64,000 bases of DNA, from contig CAJJDP010000026.1 in the NCBI GenBank assembly GCA_905182995.1, positions 252,442 to 316,441 on the forward strand. Direction: 5' to 3'. A program made the position numbers and the translations under genes. How positions within the stretch are numbered: position 1 is the first letter of the stretch; each line of letters begins with the position of its first letter. This document shows, in pieces, positions 35,973 to 48,182 of this stretch. The notes under the pieces were generated by a model. The model made no database searches. It was not told the DNA's origin and saw only the letters and a program-made list of their open reading frames with translations. The DNA comes from Paramecium octaurelia. Its lineage: Eukaryota > Ciliophora > Oligohymenophorea > Peniculida > Parameciidae.

Positions 35973-38900
35973 ATGAAAAACGCATATATAATAATAGTCA
36001 TTGTGAGTCTGCTTACTTTTGCAAGTTCAAGTAAATGCTATAAAATATTTAGAGCTAACACTCCAGCAAGCAGTCCGGCTGAATTTGCAAAATTTGAGAT
36101 GTAGAGATCTAGATGATATAAATATTATGATCTCTGACATCATTTAATGGAAAGAAGCAATAGAGTTAAATTATTAATTAGGAGATGATTTTAATGGATT
36201 GTTGGAGGTTGAGAGAATTGTTAAAAATACAAAACGATAGTTATTGCATTAATAATCATTAATTGAAATTGAAATGCCTGTTAAACCAGACTTTTAAGCT
36301 AAATTTGAGACAGATCTTGCCAAAATCATGAAGTTAATGTAATAAATGAATCAAAAGCAATCAAAAAAAGACAAACTAGATCTATTAACTGAAATTGATG
36401 TTAGTATTTAAGCAACAAAATAAAAAATGTAAGCTATATTATCTCAATCCTCAAAAGCCACCGATTATGACATAGAGTTATTGACTACTAATCTAAAATA
36501 ATTATTATACATCAAACAATAGTGTTAAAATTAATAGTAACAAGGCTAATTTACAATTGGTAGGAATAATAAGTACTATAAGCCATACAGTTATGACGAG
36601 TATGATTTTGATGAATACGATGATCCTATCTAATAAGTTTTATATGATAGTGATTATGATTATGATTACAGCAACTATTATGATTATGATGATTATGATT
36701 ACAATTATGAGAGACTCCGTAGAAGTAGATCATAAAGATAATAGCATTAAAGAGCACGAAAGAATTCCAATTCATAAAAATAATCAAAATAAACTAAGAT
36801 AAAAGGATAAATCAAATAGAAGAAAGATAAGCATTTTGATTAGCCAGAAATCTAATAATAACAATATACAGATGAAGAACAATTTTAGGATTAAGATTTT
36901 ATAACAACTGAATAGCAATATTAAGATCGTCCTATTTACAATAATGAAGTTGATGATGACAATATTTAATCTCGTATTCAACAATAAGAAGAGGATCCAA
37001 ATCAGGTCTATGATGATTACTATGCACCTCCAGATTCAAAACCATATGATGCTTTAGATCCTGAAAATTAATATAACATTATATCAGATTTACATATTGT
37101 AAATGAATAAGAAAAGAAAAAAAAATCTAAAAAAGAGAATAATTTAATTCAAAATGAACGAGATTAATATATGGATTCAGATGACTATTATTAGGATGAC
37201 TACTAAGAGGATTAAGAATATATTTAATAGTCAGATGAGGAATAACTAGAAAATGAAGCAATTCAACCTGTTTAAAACTAAAAGCAGTAAAGGTTCATTA
37301 ATCTAAAAAAGGATGACTATGATTATCAATAGGATGTTGATTACTAAATTGAGTAGGAAAATAGATCAAAAAATAAACATTCTAGTTAAGAATCCTCAAA
37401 TCTTGATGAATAGGACGATATCATTTATCAAAAACAAGAAGATGAAAAAACGAATGATATTGAAAAAGAGGGGGAATCATAAAATAAAAAGCTTGAATCA
37501 AAGGAAAACTAAGAAGTTAAGACAGTTGATTCAGAAGAAAAATCTGAAAATAAATAAGTTGAAAAATAGGAGAAATCAGAGGTTAAATAAGTTGAATAAG
37601 ATCAAAATAAGAACTCTTCATAACAGAATGAAGAAGTGATATAACAAAGCAATAAATAATCAGAAATAAACAATTAGGAACAGAATAAATCTAAATCATA
37701 ATTAAATCATATGTAAGAAGGATAAATAGATGCTCATGAGGATTTTAAAGCAATACCAGACACATTAAAATAAACAACATAAATTAAGGCCTAGGCAGAA
37801 GAATTTAATTTAAAAGATTAAAAAATACTACCTGAGCAGTAGTAATAATAGTAATAACCAAATGTCTAATAGTAAGAATAATAAAAGCAAGAGTAGCAAG
37901 TTTAACAAGTTAACCCTTTAGAAAAAGAATAGGCACCAACATAATAAGGAGTATAATAAGAAGCACCCTAATAAACCTCTGATTAAATTTAACCATAATA
38001 AAAGTCATCCTTATAAGAATAGATAGAATAATAATAATAAAAATAATAATAACAATAGTAATAATAACCCTTATAATAATAGTAATCTTAATAATAACCT
38101 TAAACATAATAATAAGAATAATAACCTTTATAATAATAGGAATCTTAATAATAACCTTAATCATAATAATCAGAATAATAACCTTAATAATAATAAAATG
38201 TATTACCTAACCCATTATAAACTTAAGAAGAGAATGTGAATAATTAATTACCCAATGTACCAGAATCAAATAATGAACCTCAAATTTAATCATAAGACCC
38301 AACATCAGAATAACCTATTGGGATTGACACAAGTCAGCTTCAGCCTTAAAATGTGAGTGAGTAGAAACCATTGTTACCTACTGAGCTGGTTCCAGATAAT
38401 TCAGTTAAAATCCCAATTAAAGGACTTGAGGAGAATCCCGATCAATTAATTGACCCAGTTAAGTTTGTTCCATTCAAACATAAGCCTTTATAGAGCACTG
38501 CAAACATTTTGGTGAGGTAATCAAAATTTTATGATTCAACGGTTGAAGGAAAGGCGTCTTATGAAATTTAATTTTCAAATAAGGAGTTGTAGGATTCTGA
38601 AGAGTATGGATATGGGTTTTGGGTGAAATACTAAAGCACTCTTGAGTACAAGTTGAAACAAAATTAATATTACTTTTTGTCTCGATTAACTTCTATAAAG
38701 GATTATTTGGATTTTCAAAATTATGGGGATAGAACTTTAGCCAATTTCTTGGTGGATAACACATTTGTGTTTGCTACGTATGACTATGTTGGAAAAGAGA
38801 AGAATAAGGTGGCTTAGATAAGTTTGAATTAGAATATAGATGGTAGATGGTACTTCGTGTCTTTCTCGTATAGCAGTCGCAAATAGAAGTCAGTAGGATT

Positions 38901-41900
38901 TGTGTTGTCTTATGGTAAGAGTCGGGAATTTTAGAGAATCGAGATTCCATGCACTCATGCTCCTCCTTTTTATATGTCAATGACTGTGGGAGGGATGCAT
39001 TTACATTACCCCGGATTGGAAGGTTAATTTGCAAATATCTTTTACGATATAGAAGCACCTGCTTTGATAGACAATGAATAAGAGCTATTCAATTTGGTAG
39101 AGACAATGTCGTTTATGCCATAAGGATTGAAGACCTATCATGAGGAAATGATAGTTGGGCCACCAGTGGAGATGGATGGAAATACTAATTGCAATTATGA
39201 GAAGGGATTTAAGGATTCGTTTATTTATGAGCATTATGCAATTGCAGGTTGGTTTAGATGGGTTGATAATTTGGATGTGAAGGAGTTGAACTCATTTTAG
39301 ATAATGAATCTGAGATCGAATAAGTAGAGAGTGAAAGATAGAAGAGAATTGGGAGATAGAGCATTGGAAATTCATTTTATAAGAGGATTGTAGAATATAG
39401 GATTGAATTTCCATACTTATTCAGTGGCTGGGAATGAGGGCAGAGGAAGTGAGATGATAGTGAAATCAGTGCCTTATACAACCAATGTGTGGACGTATGT
39501 TTATTTTGGATTTAATCAAGAGGAGAAGAAAGCTTAAGGTATAATGATAAGAGTGGGAGTGAATGAGGAGGTGTTATTTGAAGGACTAGAGCATAAGAAC
39601 ACTAATTCATTATATTTTACATTGGGAGGAGATCAGACGGTTGCCTCCTTTAATGGTAAAGTATCTCAGATTGGAGTATATTTGGGACCTGAGAGTTATG
39701 CGAAGTCTAAGAAGTTGGATTACAATTTTGGGTATGGAGATGGTGCTGTCAGATTGTTTTAGTTGGTTAAACCATTAATATTGAGAGGACAATAGGATTA
39801 ATACGAAATTTCATTTGATTAAAAGGAGTCATTGATCAATCAGATTCTGATTCAAGATGATAGCAACATAAGAATCAATGGATTGAGTGAGTATTCAATA
39901 GGGTTGTGGACTTGTTGGTTAAGTAGTCTACCGAAGTTTATAGGAAGCAGGAGTGATTTGCATTAGATTATTAGAATGGGAACTCAGAGTAAGTTGTTGG
40001 AGTTGAAGAACAATAAGCTAATCTAGAGTGTTGATGGATAAGTAAATAGTGATATCAAAGACACTACATTATAGATGAGGTTGGGTAAAAAGGATTATGA
40101 GTTCTCCACTTACAATCTAATGAGCAATGACATTAAAAAGGGTGTGATTCCTTTAGATTCTCAATTAGAGGGATCATGGAATTACTTATCCTTTTCTTAT
40201 AAAAAAATGAACAACAATATGGGTTTAGCCAAGGGCTATGTTTAATTCGGTATTGGAGGATAAGTAAAGGAGTGTTCAGTAGAAGTGTTACATGATTACA
40301 TTTTGGAGTATGTGGAGTTGAATGTAGGAAAATCAAATATCCCTCAATTTAATGGTAAATTAGCTAATGTGCAGATGAGATTAGGAAACGGGGCATTTTT
40401 AGTGGATGTTGCACAATATGAATAATTTTAATAATTAGAAAAACCCGTGTTGGGAATAAGTACAGCTGTTCGTAAGAGTATCTAATTGCTGGGTTCAGAA
40501 ACTGACATGGCCAAAGTGTAAGAACCTTAAAATGTATTTGAGTATTCTTAATATGCAGGTGTTAATGAATATGCATTATCTGGTTGGGTGAAATGGGGAG
40601 GTGATTAAAAGCAAGGAGGTTTGTATAGTATATTGATGATGGTTTAGAAGAAGTAATAAGATATTAAACCAGGATAGAGTGATAGTTAATTGTATATATA
40701 AAGGACTGATAAGGAGTATATATTCGGAACTTATAATTGTAATGGGGAGGATTGTTCACAATCTTAGGAGAAGAATATCGAGTTTAATGAGTATTATAAT
40801 CAATGGACCTATATTTACATTGGGTATACTCAGAAATAGAAGAAGTTGTTTGCATTATGCAAATTCACTTTTAATTAATAATAGTAAGCATTCTAAGAGA
40901 TCAACAGAATATTGTTGTCTACATTTACTTTATTTTTGGGAAAGAAGTTTCAATTGGCAAATCAATGGCTGGGTTAAATTAAATATTGGGTATTGAATGT
41001 TGGTGATGGTTCATATTTAGAAAGTGGATATGAGTAGAATGAAACGGTAGAATTAAATTTTGGATTCAATAGTGGAACTGATCATTTGAAATTGCAGACT
41101 GCTAATCAAGAAATAGATCACAGTGATAAAGTAATAGATTCCCAAGCAGAAAAATAGAATGTCCCATGGATGATTGAATTGAATGAGCAATCTGATGTTA
41201 AAATAGAAGGAGTCAGTTCATATGGTTATGGAATGTGGATAAGATTCAGATACTATGGAAGTAGTATTCTCTTCAGTCAACCTAAATGGATGGGTTTAAG
41301 CAGATTGACAACTAATAGAGATTACAGAGATGCAGATGCTGTTGGTGATAGAGTACTGATGATACTCTTTGGAAAAGGTGAAGATGAAAAATCACAAGGA
41401 ATATTCTAATTCTCAACTTACACAATAGGTCAACCCAATATCTTTGGTACTCTCTAATATCAAATTGACTATGAATCCGAATGGGTTTATGTTTACTACA
41501 GTTACAAAAGAGTATCTCAAACTCAAGGTGTTGCTATGGCATATACAGGAAGAATGGATATAGTAGATGAACTCAAATTAGAGGCATTGCACAATCCAAT
41601 AAATAATTTTGTTCAACTTACAATAGGCCATAGTGGAAAGTACTATCCAAACTTTAATGGGTAGTTGACAGGCATTAAATTTAAATTAGGCAATGGTGCT
41701 TATATAGATAGTAAGAATGACATATTGTAAAGAATGAAAAACACCGACTTGATGCCTTCTGTCCCTTATGATGTTTCTCATAAATATACCATTATTGATG
41801 GAAAGGTGGATAATTATAAGGTTCTTCCAAATAATCCACAAATGATTGATTTTCCAGCAAATGAATATTCTTTAGCTTTGTGGTATAAGCAATTCCAAAA

Positions 41901-44900
41901 AATAAATGAAAATAAAGAAACTGTTGTTAGAGTTACTTAGAATCCTGTGGGCAAAGTAACTGACTCTTCTTGGATTGGTGATAGAACACTTGCCTTTTTT
42001 AAAATTAACAAAGACAATATGGAGTTCTCTACTTACACCCTATTGAAAGGCATGAACTTTGGTATTCCCTACAATTGCTAGATACCAGAATTAAGTCAAC
42101 ACAATTGGTCATTCATCTATATGGGATATAGCAAAAGCAAATAAAAGTTCTATTACTATCTCTCAGTGGATGAATACATATGCAAAAGCGAAGAAATTAT
42201 CCTTCATGCCATAAGTGACAGACTCTGGATCTATGTAGGCAGTGATAACATCCAATAAAGATTTGAGGGCAATTTGGCTTAAATTGCTCTTACAATAGGT
42301 CCAGGTTCTTATACTAACAGCAAAATACCTTTTTTACCTGAATATCTTGTTGCAGACAAATTGTTCCCCAAATAGAAGAAAATTACATGGGAGAAGAATG
42401 AATAAGTAATGTTAGTATCAGATGGTGATGAAACTATTAGTTCTATGAAGGTTGAACTATTCAATGGATTTCAATACCCATTTGATTAAATGTCAGAATA
42501 TGCTTTCGGTATGTGGACTCGATACCTCACTACTATTCCCACAAGATAACTATCCAAACCAGCTTTAATGCAATTAGCACGGTTGTCAATCAACAAATAA
42601 ATAACAGATGGTGTAATCAAAACTGGAGACAGAGTTCTAGCAACACATATAGTATTCAACTATTATTAACTATCAACCTATGATCTGAACACTGATACTG
42701 GAATACAATAAAAGTTCATGAAATACAATCAATTAGAAGGCATCTGGAGATATATCTATATGGGTTACAGCAAAGATATTGAGACTATTTCTTGTTATAC
42801 TTTTGATACGACAATAACAGAAATGAAAATAGACAAGATCTTACATAAACCATTAACTGATTACTTACTATTTAGGATTGGAAAGGAAGATACTATTACA
42901 GGTTTCTAAGGAAGCCTCACAAAGATTATGTTGTCTCTAGGTCCTGGATCCTATATTCGATAATAAGATCAATTCAAGTCTCAAATAGAGACTACTTTCT
43001 CTTTGCCCTTTTAGTTGACACAAGAATACACTGATAAGGAGAAGCATGGGAAGTTTGAAATAATTGAAGATGTAAACTAGATCGATATTACTAATGGCAT
43101 TCAATTCGAAGGGAATAGGTGGAGTGGAATCAGTGAATATGCATTTAGTGGATGGATTAAGCCAACTGGTACAGGAAATACAGATTGTTAATTAATTTTA
43201 AGATTGACGAATAATAATGCAGAAATTTTGAATGATAGGAAATCCTAAGGAGACAGAACTCTACACATTACTATTTGTAATACTCAGCTAATTAAGTATT
43301 CAACTTACACACTGGTGGATCTAAAAGATGCAAATGAACCTAAATTTATGGATGGACAATTAGAATTGAATGATTACAATTATGCTTGGAATTATATCTA
43401 TATGGGTTACAATTAAAGAACAAGAGAAGTCCATTGTTTATTGCATACTCTGATTGAAGACAAACCAATAACCTGGGAATAAGTGTAGCATTACGTACCG
43501 AATTATTTAGGATTGTACATTGGATAAGATAAATTTACAAGTAAATTTATTGGATTAATGAACAAATGGACAGCAGCTTACGGATTGGGTGGATTTGTAA
43601 GTCTGAAGAAGAATGGTTATTAGCAACTATTACCAAATTACGGTCTGGTGTAGCCAAATAAATAATTCTAATGGAATTCAAATAAAGATACTGTGTTATA
43701 GACTCCAGAATTCATCGTTTAAGAATTTACTAATGAAATTGATTCCATAACTGAATATGCTATTGGTATATGGACGAGATGGTTAACAGATTTCCCAGAC
43801 CATTTAGTGGAGAGAAAGGATTCTCATTCTATTTTTAGATTCACTGCTAAGAGAGAACATTAAGACAAATCATAAATATAGGATAGAGTGCTGAGTGCAT
43901 TTTTGAATAAGGGATCGTATGAATTCAGCAGTTATGACATTGCAACCAACAACTTTGCTGCAAATAGTCTGGCTGCCTATGAGTAGATAGAAGGATCATG
44001 GAATTTTATGTATATGGGATATAAAGATGGTTAAACAGTTGGTATAATAATAGTAAGAGACACTGCCAAAGCTTTGAAAGTTGAGTTTGCAACTAAACAC
44101 ATACCTTTAGTAGGATATGCTAAGTTGTTGATTGGAGTGTCTGAATTTGGACATGGGTAGTTTCATGGTTGGCTCTATGATCCACGTCTATATCTAGGAT
44201 AAGGTAGCTTTATCAATGAAAGTCAGAAGGTTGTGGATCTACTCTAAAAAATTCATCGTAAGCTGCCCCTACCTGCAGTGGATTTAGCTGATTTCAAGTG
44301 GGCAATTCCTTAAATGGATACAACTGAAAGTTTAAAGACTGGCTACATAGATTATAAATTTGAGGATAAGTAAGAATCTATTGAATATTCCTATGGAATG
44401 TGGATACAGTAGTCTCCTTTATTACCTGGTATGCCAACAGTTCCTAGGTTAATTGCCAGACTATCAACAAACCACCCTTAATTTATGAAGGACATGCAAT
44501 TGGGAGATAGAACACTTCTTGTTAGTATGTTAAATGAGAAATTGAGTTATAATACTTATAAATTATTGGACACTCCATAATTTGAATAAAAAGTAGAGGA
44601 GATCCAAGTGGAATAATTATAATGGACTTACGTATTCTTCTAATACAAGAAAGGAAATGCGTTGGCTTATGCTTTATAAGTCAAATAAGCATAACAAAAA
44701 AAGATTGAATCTCTTCACATAATACCAAATGTGTTTTATTTCTATTTAATAAAGGATCAAAATTTTGCAGAATTCTATGTATAATATTGGTTATATTATG
44801 TTAGGGAAAAGTGAGTGATGTGAAAGTATACTTTGGCTCCAGCAGTTACTTCGAAGACCCATAAGTTACAATAGAGAAATGGCCATTTGATAAGAAATAT

Positions 44901-45005
44901 TTACAACCAGTTTCTGAATAACCTATTAATAATCAACAAATAACTTCAGCAAAAATATCTAGAAACATGGATATCAAAAATGAAAGGTACGTTGAAGATT
45001 ATTGA
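35973..45005 (+). CDS. Giant secreted LamG-like repeat protein, about 2994 aa
   Basis: A signal peptide (MKNAYIIIVIVSLLTFASS), a 22-nt intron (36031-36052) and a single late intron (44779-44804) frame one reading frame of 2995 codons. Residues to about 190 are helical. About 190-770 are a disordered acidic region rich in Asp, Tyr, Glu and Gln, including a poly-Gln/Pro block (37840-38200). From about 840 to near the C-terminus are roughly ten repeats of about 210 aa. Each carries a beta-sandwich signature such as YGYGFWVK, EYALSGWVKW, YGYGMWIRF or EYAFGMWTRY, then GDRTL, YIYMGY and a final GKVSQIGVYLG-like strand. This is the LamG/jelly-roll layout of carbohydrate- or protein-binding surface proteins. 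No C-terminal anchor is seen. Confidence 0.85.
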
Positions 45006-45431
45006 TTAAATATGATATATAATTAAAATTAAACTAATTTTTCAACCAAAAATGGATCTCGATGAGGAAAACATTGAATTTCTAAAATGGCTACATCCTA
45101 ATTCAGTTAATTTAATTAGATAAATAATAAAGAACACAGATATTTGACATTTTTAATTGTTAAACTATTTCTACATTATTGCCAATCCAAGAAGTCTTTC
45201 GATATCTTTCAACTAGGGGAATTAATTTGACTTTATCTAAAATAAATATATTGTGATTAATCTTATTATTTATTAGAAGAAATTTAAATCTTCCTTTTAC
45301 ATTTACAAATTAAGTTATTCGAAATTTATATTATACATATATATCAATAATTGTTATTAGAAATAATATATATTCCTAGAGTCATCTAGGTTATTCTTGA
45401 TGATTCGAGAACAATAAAAGATAATATTGAG
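45006..45431. other. Intergenic region
   Basis: AT-rich. An ATG at 45052 starts a 31-codon frame (MDLDEENIEFLKWLHPN...) ending TGA 45145. It looks coding in composition but is too short to call; it may be a truncated 5' exon. Nothing else seen. Confidence 0.5.
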
Positions 45432-45877
45432 TACATTAAATAAATACATAATATTAATTAATTAGAGAGTATTTTATATCATTGACTCAATCAGTCCCTC
45501 TTTTTCCATATCTTCTATGTTAATTCTTATATTTAAATATACAATGAATTACATAATGAGTATTTATAGATGACAATTGTTGGAGTAGAAATGAATGCAC
45601 ATAATATGCGATAGAGGGAATTTATTAATTAAATAATGTCAGGATAACTTTATTGATTTATTAATCTGTTTTCTATAACCCATAATATACATTTCTAAGC
45701 ATCTGGAGTACGAATAGTAGTAGTGATGGATAGGTACTGAGCGTGCTTTTGATAGTGCTAGGTCTTTAAGTTAATTAATAATAATTAAATTAGTTATAAG
45801 ATCATTAGTGATGCTATTAGAGAATTTGGTTATATAACTATATGAGTAGGAATGCAAATTATATTTAAGATTAATAT

Positions 45878-46550
45878 TCACATATTCTCTGCAACATATG
45901 TCTCAATTAATTGCTAAAATAAATTCTTAACACCTTCTCCTGTTTTGGCAGATGTTTCATAGAATATCATGCCATTCTACTTAGCAAAATCAGTAGCCTT
46001 GGCCTTGGGCACTTTTCTTTCAGATTCTAAGCAATCGCACTTGTTGCCCACCAAAGCCAGAGCCATTCCTCAATTATCTGAATCATTCTTACCATCTTTT
46101 TAGATTTTATCTTCCAATTCTTTAAGCCAAGTCGAAACAGACGAAAAGGAGTCACTTTGCGTGATGTCGTACACAATAATAGCAGCATTTGCATCCCTAT
46201 AGTACAATGAAAGTAGAGATCTAAATTTCTCTTCTCCTGCGGTGTCCCATAAATGGATCTTTAAGTTTTAACCTAACCAATTAGAAACTATTTAAATACC
46301 TTTCACTGTCAGATCCACGCTATTGTACACTCCACCAATCGTTATTTCATATTCTGATTGAAACTATTATATTTTTTTAAACTGACTGGCATACCTTATC
46401 AAAACAGAATCTTGAAGCAATCGAACTTTTCCCCACGGCCTTATCTCCAAGCATCACCACTTTGATGTCCTTCTTTTGCCCAGGGGCATTTGATTTAGTT
46501 TTGATTCCAGCCTTGGGTTGATTCTTTGGTTAATTGTCTCCACAACACAT
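45878..46550 (-). CDS. Rab-like small GTPase (copy 1)
   Basis: 196 aa; introns 46364-46394 (31 nt), 46273-46299 (27 nt) and 46069-46092 (24 nt, GAG end). G motifs: P-loop GDKAVGKSS, switch II WDTAGEEKF, NKCD and ETSAKTG. Family members cycle between GDP and GTP to direct vesicle traffic (Rab5/21-like features). Two oddities are visible. The catalytic switch-II Gln (WDTAGQE) is Glu, which should weaken intrinsic GTP hydrolysis. The C-terminus ends AENM with no prenylation cysteines, while the N-terminus begins MCCG, suggesting N-terminal palmitoylation instead. It is divergent from the polytopic gene at 46561. Confidence 0.9.
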
Positions 46551-46560
46551 AAATATTTTT

Positions 46561-46806
46561 ATGTAATTTATAGAATTCTTAATTTCATAACTTTTCCCTA
46601 AACCTCCATTCAAAAATTCTATTCGCCCAAATCGTATCAAAAAGGGTAATCCCAATCAATCCAATATTCTTAGAATAAGAAATTTGTCAATCCCTAGAAC
46701 TGAATTGGATCTCAAACTCCAATGTAGATATTATACAATTCGATTCACAAGGATGCAGAACCCAAATCAAATTAAATGAGTTATACCCCTTCTCCCAACC
46801 TCAATT
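46561..46806 (+). CDS. 5' fragment of polytopic membrane protein gene (copy 1, cut by N)
   Basis: The first exon and the beginning of the second (intron 46646-46673) of the gene annotated complete at 47937-49780. It is truncated at the ambiguous base and therefore not an independent gene if the duplication is an assembly overlap. Confidence 0.85.
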
Positions 46807-46807
46807 N
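46807..46807. other. Single ambiguous base (N) joining two contig ends
   Basis: The only N in the window. It sits exactly between the end of duplicate copy 1 and the start of copy 2, as expected for a scaffold join inserted between contigs whose overlap was not merged. Confidence 0.95.
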
Positions 46808-48182
46808 TACATTAAATAAATACATAATATTAATTAATTAGAGAGTATTTTATATCATTGACTCAATCAGTCCCTCTTTTTCCATATCTTCTATGTTAAT
46901 TCTTATATTTAAATATACAATGAATTACATAATGAGTATTTATAGATGACAATTGTTGGAGTAGAAATGAATGCACATAATATGCGATAGAGGGAATTTA
47001 TTAATTAAATAATGTCAGGATAACTTTATTGATTTATTAATCTGTTTTCTATAACCCATAATATACATTTCTAAGCATCTGGAGTACGAATAGTAGTAGT
47101 GATGGATAGGTACTGAGCGTGCTTTTGATAGTGCTAGGTCTTTAAGTTAATTAATAATAATTAAATTAGTTATAAGATCATTAGTGATGCTATTAGAGAA
47201 TTTGGTTATATAACTATATGAGTAGGAATGCAAATTATATTTAAGATTAATATTCACATATTCTCTGCAACATATGTCTCAATTAATTGCTAAAATAAAT
47301 TCTTAACACCTTCTCCTGTTTTGGCAGATGTTTCATAGAATATCATGCCATTCTACTTAGCAAAATCAGTAGCCTTGGCCTTGGGCACTTTTCTTTCAGA
47401 TTCTAAGCAATCGCACTTGTTGCCCACCAAAGCCAGAGCCATTCCTCAATTATCTGAATCATTCTTACCATCTTTTTAGATTTTATCTTCCAATTCTTTA
47501 AGCCAAGTCGAAACAGACGAAAAGGAGTCACTTTGCGTGATGTCGTACACAATAATAGCAGCATTTGCATCCCTATAGTACAATGAAAGTAGAGATCTAA
47601 ATTTCTCTTCTCCTGCGGTGTCCCATAAATGGATCTTTAAGTTTTAACCTAACCAATTAGAAACTATTTAAATACCTTTCACTGTCAGATCCACGCTATT
47701 GTACACTCCACCAATCGTTATTTCATATTCTGATTGAAACTATTATATTTTTTTAAACTGACTGGCATACCTTATCAAAACAGAATCTTGAAGCAATCGA
47801 ACTTTTCCCCACGGCCTTATCTCCAAGCATCACCACTTTGATGTCCTTCTTTTGCCCAGGGGCATTTGATTTAGTTTTGATTCCAGCCTTGGGTTGATTC
47901 TTTGGTTAATTGTCTCCACAACACATAAATATTTTTATGTAATTTATAGAATTCTTAATTTCATAACTTTTCCCTAAACCTCCATTCAAAAATTCTATTC
48001 GCCCAAATCGTATCAAAAAGGGTAATCCCAATCAATCCAATATTCTTAGAATAAGAAATTTGTCAATCCCTAGAACTGAATTGGATCTCAAACTCCAATG
48101 TAGATATTATACAATTCGATTCACAAGGATGCAGAACCCAAATCAAATTAAATGAGTTATACCCCTTCTCCCAACCTCAATT
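46808..48182 (+). repeat. Direct duplicate segment, copy 2 (1375 bp)
   Basis: Same sequence as 45432-46806; continues without break into unique sequence at 48183, whereas copy 1 is continuous with unique sequence on its left. Together they form one locus read twice. Confidence 0.93.
47254..47926 (-). CDS. Rab-like small GTPase (copy 2)
   Basis: Same 196-aa protein, exon structure and unusual switch-II Glu as copy 1 (introns 47740-47770, 47649-47675, 47445-47468). Ten bp separate its start codon from the ATG of the divergent polytopic gene at 47937. If the duplication is an assembly artefact this is the same physical gene as the one at 45878. Confidence 0.9.

Larger units (their letters stand above)
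45432..46806 (+). repeat. Direct duplicate segment, copy 1 (1375 bp)
   Basis: Base-for-base the same as 46808-48182 as far as I can read, offset by 1376. It contains a whole Rab-like gene, its 3' spacer and the 5' exons of the next gene. It stops abruptly at the N at 46807. Best explained as the overlapping end of one contig. Confidence 0.93.

Noticed and set aside
46808..48182. Genuine recent tandem gene duplication of the Rab gene
   Set aside because: Complete identity including non-coding DNA and an N exactly at the junction fit an unmerged contig overlap better.
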